Of a DNA stretch of 64,000 nucleotides, positions 17,014 through 25,563 are shown in pieces (position 1 is the stretch's first letter; the number at the start of each line of letters is the position of its first letter). The notes under the pieces were generated by a model that saw only the letters and a list, made by a program, of their open reading frames with translations, was not told the DNA's origin and made no database searches. Source of the DNA: WLND01 sp040398845 (GTDB lineage Bacteria; Actinomycetota; Actinomycetes; S36-B12); contig JBBATH010000019.1 of assembly GCA_040398845.1 (NCBI GenBank), positions 1 to 64,000 on the forward strand, written 5' to 3'. The position numbers and the translations under genes were made by a program.

Positions 17014-17862
17014 ATGACGTTCACGACCCTCATTTCTACCGACGAACTCGAGCAGCGCCTGCGCGACCCGTTCATCGTCGTGCTCGACGCTCGATTCTCA
17101 CTCGACGACGAGGACTGGGGCACGATCGCCTACGACGAATCGCATATCCCCGGCGCACTTCGCGCCGATCTCAGTGAGCACCTGTCCGGCCCGATCATCG
17201 ATGGAGTGACCGGCCGTCGCCCTTTCCCGGCCCCGGATGTGTTCGCTGGCCAACTCTCCGCCTGGGGCATCGACTCCACGACGCAGGTCGTTGTCTACGA
17301 CGCCGATCGTGGGCTTATGGCAGCGGCTCGGGTCTGGGTCATGTTGCGTTGGCTGGGTCATGAGGCTGTCGCGGTGCTCGACGGCGGGCTGACCGCATGG
17401 CTGGCCGAGGGCCGCCCGATGACGGCCGATACCGAGCACGCAACTCCACGCACCTTCGTCCCACAGGTTCGCGAGGGGATGCTCGCTTCGATCGAAGAGG
17501 TCGACGTCGCACGCGTCGATCCCGCCTGCCGGGTGTTCGACTCCCGGTCAGCCGACGGCTACCACGGGCTCGGCAAGTACTACGACCCGGTGAAGGGTCA
17601 CATCGCCGGCGCCGGGCTCGCTGAGCGAACCATGGTTCTCTCTGACGACGGACGATTCCTCCCACCCGCAGAGCTGAAGGCGCACTTCGAGGGCCTCATC
17701 AGCCAAACACCCCCGGAGCAGGTGATTTTCTACTGTGGTTCGGGCGTCACCGCCGCCGAGAACCTGCTCGCTATGGCCCACGCCGGGCTCGGTGATGCGC
17801 GCATGTACGTCGGATCCTGGAGCGAATGGATCCTTGACCCGGAAAGGCCAATCGAACTGTGA
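17014..17862 (+). CDS. sseA: Thiosulfate/3-mercaptopyruvate sulfurtransferase (tandem rhodanese)
   Basis: Transfers sulfane sulfur from thiosulfate or 3-mercaptopyruvate to a thiophilic acceptor. The 282-residue product has two rhodanese domains. The first is structural (VVLDARFSLDD, then VVVYDADRGLMAAARVWVML); the second carries the active-site loop CGSGVTA near residue 245. GGAAGG lies 7 bases before the ATG at 17014. Its stop overlaps the GTG of the next gene (GTGA), so it is translationally coupled to a sugar dehydrogenase, an unexpected partner. Confidence 0.92.
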   Translation: MTFTTLISTDELEQRLRDPFIVVLDARFSLDDEDWGTIAYDESHIPGALRADLSEHLSGPIIDGVTGRRPFPAPDVFAGQLSAWGIDSTTQVVVYDADRGLMAAARVWVMLRWLGHEAVAVLDGGLTAWLAEGRPMTADTEHATPRTFVPQVREGMLASIEEVDVARVDPACRVFDSRSADGYHGLGKYYDPVKGHIAGAGLAERTMVLSDDGRFLPPAELKAHFEGLISQTPPEQVIFYCGSGVTAAENLLAMAHAGLGDARMYVGSWSEWILDPERPIEL

Positions 17863-18887
17863 CCCGTCCGTATCGCTTCGCCCTCATCGGCTGCGGCTTC
17901 TTCGCGCAGAACCACCTTCATGCCTGGTCTGAAATCCCCGAGGTCGAACTCGTCGCCGTATGCGACATCGATCCGCAGCGGGCCACGGCAGCGTCCGCGA
18001 ACTTCGGGGGTCGGGTCTACACCGACGCAGCCGAGCTCTTCCGAAACGAGAGCCTCGACTTCGTCGACATCGCAACGACCGCGCCCACCCACCGAATGAT
18101 GGTCGAGCTCGCTGCGACGCACGGAGTAGCCGCCATCTGCCAAAAGCCCCTTGCCTGGGAGATGGACGACGCGAAGGCCATGGTGTCGGCGTGCGCCGCA
18201 AAGGGCCTGCCCTTCATGGTCCATGAGAACTTTCGATTCCAATATCCGATGCGCCGGATCAAGGAACTCCTCGACTCCGGTGCGATCGGCCGGCCCTTCT
18301 TCGGCCGGGTGTCCTTCCGCACAGCGCACGATGTCTACTCAGCTCAGCCCTGGCTCGTCGACAACGAGCGGATGATCATCATCGACGTCGCGGTGCACCT
18401 GTTCGACCTTGCACGGTGCTTCTTCGGTGAGCCGCAGACCCTCTTTACCGACGCACTTCGCGTGAACCCGATCATCGCGGGAGAGGACGTCGCGACCGTT
18501 CTCATGCACATGGACAACGCGACGTGCATCGTCGATGCGAGCTATGAAACCCGATCGGATCACAACACTTACCCCCAGACCTTCGTGACCCTCGAGGGCA
18601 CAGAGGGAACGATTACCCTCGGACCCGATTACCATCTCCAGGTCGTGAGCCGCGGAATCGTCACCGACGAAGACCTCATCATTCCCGAGCACCCATGGGC
18701 ATCCCTTCCCTGGAACGGCATTCAAGACTCCGTGTACAACATCCAGCGGCACTGGGTCGATTGCCTCGCTTCGGGTGCAGCCCCGGAGACCTCCGGCCTC
18801 GACACCCTCACCCTCCTCGACATCACCCTCGGCGCGTATGAGTCCCTCGAGACAGGTGCGCGCTACACCGTCGGGAGCCTGTCCTGA
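17859..18887 (+). CDS. Gfo/Idh/MocA oxidoreductase, probable D-apiose dehydrogenase
   Basis: A 342-residue NAD(P)-dependent sugar dehydrogenase. The Rossmann motif is IGCGFFAQNH at the N-terminus, the EKP-type motif reads CQKPLAWEMDD, and the catalytic D-x3-H motif is in IDVAVHLFDLAR. HENFRFQYPMRR, RISFRT-type and DVYSAQPWL segments resemble what I recall of D-apiose dehydrogenases (ApsD), which oxidise apiose to apionolactone. The following lactonase-like gene supports this. The start is GTG, overlapping the sseA stop; its own stop overlaps the next frame. Family membership is near certain; the apiose specificity is inferred. Confidence 0.7.
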   Translation: MTRPYRFALIGCGFFAQNHLHAWSEIPEVELVAVCDIDPQRATAASANFGGRVYTDAAELFRNESLDFVDIATTAPTHRMMVELAATHGVAAICQKPLAWEMDDAKAMVSACAAKGLPFMVHENFRFQYPMRRIKELLDSGAIGRPFFGRVSFRTAHDVYSAQPWLVDNERMIIIDVAVHLFDLARCFFGEPQTLFTDALRVNPIIAGEDVATVLMHMDNATCIVDASYETRSDHNTYPQTFVTLEGTEGTITLGPDYHLQVVSRGIVTDEDLIIPEHPWASLPWNGIQDSVYNIQRHWVDCLASGAAPETSGLDTLTLLDITLGAYESLETGARYTVGSLS

Positions 18888-20707
18888 ACTGGGTCGAGTG
18901 GCACGGCACGCCTGCTCCCCCACCCCCGCGAACCCTGCTCCGAGCCGGCCCGATCTCAGTCGACTACACCAACGGCGACCTGCGCGGCATCCGACTCGGT
19001 GGTGTTGAGATCCTGCGGCGTGTCTACGTCGTGTTTCAGGATCGAAACTGGACCGCACGGCCGTGGAACATTACCGGGGAGGAGATCACCGACACCGGCG
19101 ACTCCTTCACGATCACCTACACCTGCCGCGGCACCTTCGATGCTGCACCATTTTCCATGAGCGTCATCATGAACGGTCAGGCCGACGGGACCATCGTTTA
19201 CTCGATGTCCGGTGAGTCCAGTGCGCCCTTCATTCGCAACCGGCTTGGACTGTGCGTCCTCCATCCGATCAAAGGGATCGCCGGCCAACCATGTACGGTC
19301 GAAGACGTCTCAGGCGCGATAGAGGAATGCCGCTTCCCGCTCGCGATCACGCCCCAACAGCCCTTCTTGAACCTGCGCGCGATCTCGCATGAGGTCGTGC
19401 CTGGAGTGACCGCCACCGTGCGGCTCACCGGCGAGATCTTCGAATCGGAGGATCACCGGAATTGGAGCGACGCCTCTTTCAAGACCTACTGCACGCCCAT
19501 CAGTCTTCCGTTCCCGGTCACCGTTCAGCCGGGCGAAGTCATCGAGCAGTCACTGACCCTTCACCTGTCCGGCTTGGAAATCTCCCCGATGGAAGATGCG
19601 CCGAGCCCCGAATCGATCACCCTTGGTTTACCGTCGTCACGTCAGCCGCTTCCGCGAATCGGTTTCCAAATCGACACCGACGGTCATGCCCTCACTCACG
19701 CTGAGGTCGAACAATTGCGCGCGCTCAATCCCGCCCATCTACGGATCGATATCGACGCAGCAAGCCCGGGCGCCCTCGACCGACTCGAGGAGGGCCTGCG
19801 GCAGTCCCGGGCACTCGGTACACGTCTGGTGCCCGCACTTTTCGTCACCGACCCCACTGAGTTCGATCGCTTCCGCGAACATGCCGGTGATCACGCTGCC
19901 GATATCGATCATTGGCTCATCTTCGATCCAACAACGAAGGTCACCACCGCGGAGCTCATCGCTGCAGCCCGGTCCCACCTCGGACCACACGTGCTCATTG
20001 GTGCAGGCACGAACCTGTACTTCACCGAACTCAATCGCGACCGACCAGCTCCCGATGCCGCCGACATCCTCACATTCTCGATCAACCCCCAGGTGCATGC
20101 ATCTGACGATGAGACCATCGTGCAAAACCTTCAGACGCTTCAATTCATCGCGACGAATGCCCGCGCCATCTGCGGGTCCGCACGCATTTGTGTTGGACCG
20201 GTCACCCTTCGCCCTCGATTCAATCCGAATGCAACCGCCCCCGATCTTGACTTCAGCAATACCCCGCTACCGAACTCAGTCGATGCCCGCCAATCCAGCG
20301 GTCTCGGTGCCGCATGGACCGCGATCTCCTTCAAGTACCTTGCTGAGCCAGGCACAATCGACTCCATCACCTACTACGAGCTCACCGGGTGGCGCGGCCT
20401 GCTCGAACGCGAGAAGCCCCTGCAAACAGAGGATTTCCGATCCGTCGCCGGAGAACCATTTCCGCTCATGTCAGTGTTTGCCGGGCTGGTGGGCTTCACG
20501 CACGTGCGACCTTGCATATCGAGCGACCCGGCACGATTCGACGCCCTCCTCCTCGACACCGATGGGGCGCTTCGACTGATGGTCGCCAACTTCACCGCCG
20601 ATACGATCACGGTCGATGTACCGGGGGTGGTCGAGAATTTGGCGCGGTTCACCATCGAAGCGGCTCCCTACTGCGTCACCATCCACGACTACACCCGCCC
20701 CGACTGA
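18884..20707 (+). CDS. Putative D-apionate lactonase-like protein
   Basis: A roughly 607-residue frame. The N-terminal part is beta-rich with RAGPISVDYTNGDLRGIRLG and DHRNWSDASFKTYC. A TIM-barrel-like middle follows, containing RIDIDAASPGALDRL and TFSINPQVHASDDETIVQN, then a small C-terminal beta domain. This three-part layout and length match D-apionate lactonase (ApnL) as I recall it, which hydrolyses apionolactone, the product of the preceding enzyme type. The first standard start (GTG, 19031) would delete the first 49 residues, which look native. The frame begins at CTG 18884, overlapping the upstream TGA (CTGA), so a CTG start is proposed. Confidence 0.6.
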   Translation: MNWVEWHGTPAPPPPRTLLRAGPISVDYTNGDLRGIRLGGVEILRRVYVVFQDRNWTARPWNITGEEITDTGDSFTITYTCRGTFDAAPFSMSVIMNGQADGTIVYSMSGESSAPFIRNRLGLCVLHPIKGIAGQPCTVEDVSGAIEECRFPLAITPQQPFLNLRAISHEVVPGVTATVRLTGEIFESEDHRNWSDASFKTYCTPISLPFPVTVQPGEVIEQSLTLHLSGLEISPMEDAPSPESITLGLPSSRQPLPRIGFQIDTDGHALTHAEVEQLRALNPAHLRIDIDAASPGALDRLEEGLRQSRALGTRLVPALFVTDPTEFDRFREHAGDHAADIDHWLIFDPTTKVTTAELIAAARSHLGPHVLIGAGTNLYFTELNRDRPAPDAADILTFSINPQVHASDDETIVQNLQTLQFIATNARAICGSARICVGPVTLRPRFNPNATAPDLDFSNTPLPNSVDARQSSGLGAAWTAISFKYLAEPGTIDSITYYELTGWRGLLEREKPLQTEDFRSVAGEPFPLMSVFAGLVGFTHVRPCISSDPARFDALLLDTDGALRLMVANFTADTITVDVPGVVENLARFTIEAAPYCVTIHDYTRPD

Positions 20708-20761
20708 ATCCCCGATGCCGCACTCAACACCGAATTCGGACAACCAATGAAGGGCACCCGC

Positions 20762-21571
20762 ATGACCACTCCAAATCCGCAGGGCACCGAAATGTTCTCG
20801 CTCGCCGGCAAGTCCGTGCTCCTCACGGGCGCAGGTGGCGCGATCGGCGGCGTTCTGGCCCGCTCCCTCTCCGCCTGCGGCGCCACCCTCGGCCTCCAGG
20901 ATCTTGAGGAGTCGAAGGTCACCGGACTCGCCGCCGAGATCACAGCGAACGGTGGCAGCGCGTCAACCTTCGGGGCCGATCTTTCTGGCACTGACGCATG
21001 CGCGACCCTCGTCGCCGAGGCCCACGCCGCCATGGGAAGAATCAACGTGCTCATCAACTGCGCCGGCATCAATCGGCGCAAGCCAATCGACGACGTCACC
21101 CCCGATGACTTCGACGCCATCGTCGCCGTGAACATGCGGGCAGTCTTCTTTCTGAGCCAGGCCGTGCACCCGATCATGAAGGCGCAGGGAGGCGGCACGA
21201 TCGTGAACATTAGCTCGCTCAGCGCGCGCTACAGCTTCAACACCATTTCCGTATACGCCGCAAGTAAGGCTGCCGTCACGTCGATGACACGATCGTTCGC
21301 ACGGGAGTGGGCTGCCGATGGCATTCGGGTGAACTGCATCGAGCCAGCGGTCGTGCAGACCGAGTTCACCGCCCCCCTGTGGGACGATCCCAAGCGGAGC
21401 GTCTGGTTCAAGGAGTTCACGCCGATCGGCCGGCTCGCCCAGCCCCACGAACTCATCGGCGCGGTCATCTACCTCGCGAGCGAGGCGTCAAGCTACGTCA
21501 CCGGGCAGTCAATCACCATCGACGGTGGCATCCTTGCCGGTGCCGACTGGGATTCGAATCAAGGCGATTGA
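20762..21571 (+). CDS. SDR-family NAD(P)-dependent oxidoreductase
   Basis: A 269-residue classical short-chain dehydrogenase. The cofactor motif is TGAGGAIGG, NAG is replaced by NCAGINRR, and the catalytic tetrad is Ser in NISSLSAR, Tyr-x3-Lys in YAASK; the C-terminus is TIDGGILAG. It resembles gluconate 5-dehydrogenase and related polyol or sugar-acid dehydrogenases. The ATG at 20762 has AAGGG 7 bases upstream; an ATG at 20747 is the alternative. It lies 54 bases after the lactonase-like gene, so it may oxidise the sugar acid formed there. Confidence 0.85.
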   Translation: MTTPNPQGTEMFSLAGKSVLLTGAGGAIGGVLARSLSACGATLGLQDLEESKVTGLAAEITANGGSASTFGADLSGTDACATLVAEAHAAMGRINVLINCAGINRRKPIDDVTPDDFDAIVAVNMRAVFFLSQAVHPIMKAQGGGTIVNISSLSARYSFNTISVYAASKAAVTSMTRSFAREWAADGIRVNCIEPAVVQTEFTAPLWDDPKRSVWFKEFTPIGRLAQPHELIGAVIYLASEASSYVTGQSITIDGGILAGADWDSNQGD

Positions 21572-21594
21572 CACTCGCCCACGCCACTGACGCG

Positions 21595-23283
21595 TCAGTC
21601 GCAGACTGCGCCTCGTGACGCCGATCCAACGAGCTTCGCGTACTTGGCGAGGACCCCGCGGGTGTAGCGCGGCGGCAGCGGCTCGAATGCCGCCCGGCGC
21701 TTGGCCATTTCATCCTCATCGACCAGCAGATCCAGCGTGCGGTTCGGAATGTCGATCCGAATCCGGTCGCCGTCCTTAACCAAGCCGATCGGCCCGCCGT
21801 CGACAGCCTCCGGAGCCACGTGCCCGATGCACAGCCCCGTCGTGCCACCCGAGAAGCGTCCGTCCGTGATGAGCATGACCTCCTTGCCCAAGCCTGCGCC
21901 CTTGATAGCGCCAGTGATCATGAGCATCTCGCGCATCCCCGGACCCCCCTTGGGTCCCTCATAGCGGATCACGATGACGTCACCAGCCTGAATGGTGTTG
22001 TCCTCGAGCGCCGCCATCGCCGACTGCTCCCGCTCGAATACGCGCGCCACGCCCTCGAAGGAGTCGACGGCCACACCGGCGTTCTTCACCACGGCACCCT
22101 CCGGTACCAACGAACCCGAAAGGATCGTGATGCCACCCGTCTTCGCGAGCGCGTTCTTCGAGGCGTAGAGGATGTCGCCATCCGGATCGGGTGGGTTGAT
22201 GTTGGCCAGGTTCTCGGCCATCGTCTTGCCAGTGACCGTCAGGCAGTCGCCATGCATAAGTCCGGCGTCGAGGAGCGCTCGCATGATGACCGGCACCCCA
22301 CCTACCCGGTCGATATCGCTCATGACGAAACGTCCAAAAGGCTTGACGTCGGCCAGCAGCGGCACCTTCGAGCCGATCCGATGGAAGTCGTCCATCTCAA
22401 GTTCGACGCGTGCCTCGTGGGCGATCGCGAGCAGGTGCAGCACGGCATTCGTCGAGCCGCCGAACGCCATCACGACCGCGATCGCGTTCTCAAGTGACTG
22501 CTTGGTGATGATGTCCTTCGTCGTAATTCCCTGACGGATCAGTTCGACGACCGCCTCACCCGACTTCCGCGCGAAGCCATCCCGGCGCCGGTCAACAGCC
22601 GGCGGGGCCGCAGATCCCGGCAGGGACATCCCCATCGCCTCGGCCGCGCTGGCCATCGTGTTCGCGGTGTACATGCCGCCGCACGCACCCTCGCCCGGAC
22701 AGATCGCCCGCTCGATCGTGTCGACGTCCTCACGAGACATCAGTCCGCGCGCGCAGGCACCCACCGCCTCAAAGGCGTCAATAATCGTGACGTCTTTCTC
22801 TGTGCCGTCGGAGAGCTTGACGTGTCCGGGAAGGATCGACCCTGCGTACACGAAGACGGACGCGACGTCGATGCGCGCCGCAGCCATGAGCATGCCCGGC
22901 AACGACTTATCGCAACCGGCAAAGTTGACCATGCCGTCGAGTCGCTCGGCCTGCATCACAGCCTCAACTGAGTCGGCGATGATCTCGCGGGAGACCAGCG
23001 AGAAGTGCATGCCCTCGTGACCCATCGAGATGCCGTCCGACACGGAGATTGTCCCGAACTGCATGGGGAATCCCCCTGCAGCATGAACGCCCTCCTTGGC
23101 ACCAACCGCAAGTCTCGCAAGCGAAAGGTTGCACGGCGTGATCTCGTTCCATGAGGAGGCGATGCCAATCTGCGGCTTCGGGAAGTCCTCATCGGACATT
23201 CCGACCGCACGAAGCATTCCGCGAGCGGCCGCCCGCTCAAGACCATCGGTAACGTCCTTGCTCCGGGGCTTCATATCAGTCAT
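21595..23283 (-). CDS. IlvD/Edd-family dehydratase (copy 2)
   Basis: A 562-residue paralogue of the ilvD at 15280-16965, with both Fe-S cysteine motifs (AGCDKSLPGM; CGGMYTANTM) and ITDGRFSGGTTG. It converges on the SDR gene with a 23-base gap. The last 143 residues differ from copy 1 at only two positions, whereas the first 400 differ at many. The family includes dihydroxy-acid dehydratase and aldonate dehydratases; beside sugar-acid genes, this copy could dehydrate a sugar acid. A plain second ilvD is equally possible. Confidence 0.85.
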   Translation of the reverse strand: MTDMKPRSKDVTDGLERAAARGMLRAVGMSDEDFPKPQIGIASSWNEITPCNLSLARLAVGAKEGVHAAGGFPMQFGTISVSDGISMGHEGMHFSLVSREIIADSVEAVMQAERLDGMVNFAGCDKSLPGMLMAAARIDVASVFVYAGSILPGHVKLSDGTEKDVTIIDAFEAVGACARGLMSREDVDTIERAICPGEGACGGMYTANTMASAAEAMGMSLPGSAAPPAVDRRRDGFARKSGEAVVELIRQGITTKDIITKQSLENAIAVVMAFGGSTNAVLHLLAIAHEARVELEMDDFHRIGSKVPLLADVKPFGRFVMSDIDRVGGVPVIMRALLDAGLMHGDCLTVTGKTMAENLANINPPDPDGDILYASKNALAKTGGITILSGSLVPEGAVVKNAGVAVDSFEGVARVFEREQSAMAALEDNTIQAGDVIVIRYEGPKGGPGMREMLMITGAIKGAGLGKEVMLITDGRFSGGTTGLCIGHVAPEAVDGGPIGLVKDGDRIRIDIPNRTLDLLVDEDEMAKRRAAFEPLPPRYTRGVLAKYAKLVGSASRGAVCD

Positions 23284-23358
23284 AACAGGATCGTAGCCAC
23301 GGCTATCAATGACTGGCTCAACCCCTCGGGTGCGGCGTCCGAGAGCATCCGTCTTCGA

Positions 23359-24609
23359 TCACGCGGGCGTACGTCCATCGAGTTGCGCCGTCAGGACACG
23401 GCGAAGCCCCAACGCCATCACAGCGGCCACCGTGCAGCCCGCCAGCAAGACGAGGATCCACGCCACTTCAAGCCCCGCACCGAGCATGAGCCCTGCGATA
23501 CCAGGGCCGATGATGCTCGACAGCGACCACACCAGGCTCATTGATGAGTTGTAGCGGCCCCGCAGATGCTCGGGGGCGAGGTCGTTTACGAGTGAGGGCG
23601 CGACCGGCGCCCACAGAGTCTCTCCGAGGGCAAAGATCCCTGAGGCGACGAGCACGAGCACGAGCGCAAGAGTCGGTTGCGCGAGGAGGCTTGATCCCAT
23701 TAGGGTCCATGAAATCGCCCAGGTTCCTGCGACGGCGAGGATGAGGTAGCTGCGCGACCGCCCCCTGATGAGACGCAGCACGAGCAACTGAGCCGCCACG
23801 ATGGTGAACGTATTCACCGCAAAGCTCACGCCGACCCAAGATACGGAAAACCCATTGATAACCGTGATGAAGATAGGCACGCCTACTTCGAGCGCCCCGT
23901 ATCCGCTCATGAGGAGCACCACGGCGAGGAGGAGCACCCGACGCAGAATTCGGTCGGCGAGCACCTCGCGCATGCCGGCCGGTCTCGGGTCCGCCCCGCC
24001 GCCCTCCTCGAGCGGGCATTGCGAAACTCGGCCCACGCCGACACCGGGGAGCGTGAGGAGAACCGCGAAGTAGGCAAGGTAGGCGGTCGCATCAGCAAGG
24101 TAGAGCCAAACGAAGGTCTGCGGATCCGTCTCTGATACGACGAGAGCCGAGACGATGCCGCCGACGCCAAGGCCGAGATTGAGGAGCATGAACTGGATGC
24201 CGAAGACTCGCTGACGGTTCTCCTGCGTCGTCACCCGGCCGAGGAGCGCTGACTGCGCTGGCCAGGCCATCGCACTACCGAGAGCCACAACGGTGCCGAC
24301 GAGAAAGGCGGACGGCACACTCGCCACCGCGCCGAGGAGCGCCACGCCGACTGCCTCCACCACAAGGCCCGCCATGAGTACCGGCTTGGGTCCCTGCCGA
24401 TCACTTGCCCATCCAACGACCGGAAACACCACCAGTGCCACGACGGCCATGTAGGCGACAACAAGTCCGCCGATCGTCAGCCCCAGCCCGCGGATTTCAC
24501 CGAGGTACACGATGAGGAGCGGCATTGTGAGGCCGCTGCCCACAGCGGAAAGGCCGTTGCCCAGGAGAATTCTGCGCGCGAGCGGTGGAACTCGCGGCGA
24601 CGTTGGCAT
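23359..24609 (-). CDS. MFS transporter
   Basis: A 416-residue membrane protein with about twelve hydrophobic segments and the MFS motif A region GWASDRQGPKP between segments 2 and 3. Other marks are MAWPAQSALLGRVTTQENR after segment 4 and LVNDLAPEHLRGRYN after segment 8, typical of the DHA1/MdtH-like drug-efflux group. The substrate is unknown. It follows the 2-hydroxyacid dehydrogenase gene with a 9-base gap on the same strand. Confidence 0.88.
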   Translation of the reverse strand: MPTSPRVPPLARRILLGNGLSAVGSGLTMPLLIVYLGEIRGLGLTIGGLVVAYMAVVALVVFPVVGWASDRQGPKPVLMAGLVVEAVGVALLGAVASVPSAFLVGTVVALGSAMAWPAQSALLGRVTTQENRQRVFGIQFMLLNLGLGVGGIVSALVVSETDPQTFVWLYLADATAYLAYFAVLLTLPGVGVGRVSQCPLEEGGGADPRPAGMREVLADRILRRVLLLAVVLLMSGYGALEVGVPIFITVINGFSVSWVGVSFAVNTFTIVAAQLLVLRLIRGRSRSYLILAVAGTWAISWTLMGSSLLAQPTLALVLVLVASGIFALGETLWAPVAPSLVNDLAPEHLRGRYNSSMSLVWSLSSIIGPGIAGLMLGAGLEVAWILVLLAGCTVAAVMALGLRRVLTAQLDGRTPA

Positions 24610-24618
24610 CCCCGAAGC

Positions 24619-25560
24619 CTAGGTCGATGCCCCAGCAACGACATGGAGCGCAGGTTCGCCAGCCCGCCACCTGCGCAATTGCTCAGTGAGGAGGCTTACC
24701 GCGCGGGGCGGGAACGAGCTCGTGTTTCCGCCGAGGTGGCCCGTGATGAGTACATTCGGGCACCTCCAGAGCGGGTGATCGCTCGGCAGCGGCTCCGGAT
24801 CCGTCACGTCGAGCGCTGCCCGGATTCGTCCGGACCTCAACGCAGCGACCAGGTCATCGGTCTTGACCACGGGTCCGCGAGACACGTTGACGAGCAGGGA
24901 GCCATCACGCATCTGCCCGAGGAAGCCCGCATCGACCAAGCCCCGGGTTTCATCCGTGAGGGGGACGGCAAGCACCACGATGTCGGCGTTCGGCAGGAGG
25001 TCTTGCAACTCGCTGATGCCGGCTACAATGCCGGGAACCCCCTCCGATGCCGGCCGTCCTCCCGCCGCGGTGCTGCGTCGCGTTCGACCAACGAGGGTCA
25101 CGGCGGCCTCAAAACCCTCGAGTCGGCGGGCTAGGGCCAAGCCGACACCTCCCGCACCCAAAATGAGCACGCTTCGGTCTGCGAGCGACACGTGATGACT
25201 GTGGATCCAGGTCGCCGTGATCATCGCCCGCGCTGCGGTGTCGATACCCCGCAGGCTCGCAAGCATGAGCCCGATAGCAAGCTCAGAGGTCGCAGCATCA
25301 TGAACCCCCACCGCGTTGCTGAGGAGAACCCCTGCCGGGAGGAATGGAAGTGCAGCCTCGAAACCAGCCGTCAGGAGCTGAGTTCGCTCGAGCAACGGCA
25401 TCCGCGCCATGAGGTGCGAGTTCGGCTCGGGCCCGAGGTAGTGCGGGACAAAGAACCCGCACTGCTCGATGAGCTCATCGGCCGGGTCCTCGAGGTCGTC
25501 GTACCCAATAACGTCAGGCGCACTCGGCGCGACGAAACTCGGGATGAGGGCAATCGGCAC
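24619..25560 (-). CDS. D-2-hydroxyacid dehydrogenase
   Basis: A 313-residue NAD-dependent dehydrogenase. The nucleotide motif is LGAGGVGLALARR (about residues 133-145). The catalytic Arg is in NVSRGPVVKT, Glu in VTDPEPLPSDHPLW and His in ITGHLGGNT. The actinobacterial GHLGGNT form suggests a phosphoglycerate-dehydrogenase-like or glyoxylate/hydroxypyruvate-type enzyme. It starts 3 bases after the gatB stop, so it belongs to the gatCAB transcription unit. Substrate not assigned. Confidence 0.87.
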   Translation of the reverse strand: MPIALIPSFVAPSAPDVIGYDDLEDPADELIEQCGFFVPHYLGPEPNSHLMARMPLLERTQLLTAGFEAALPFLPAGVLLSNAVGVHDAATSELAIGLMLASLRGIDTAARAMITATWIHSHHVSLADRSVLILGAGGVGLALARRLEGFEAAVTLVGRTRRSTAAGGRPASEGVPGIVAGISELQDLLPNADIVVLAVPLTDETRGLVDAGFLGQMRDGSLLVNVSRGPVVKTDDLVAALRSGRIRAALDVTDPEPLPSDHPLWRCPNVLITGHLGGNTSSFPPRAVSLLTEQLRRWRAGEPALHVVAGAST

Positions 25561-25563
25561 GGC

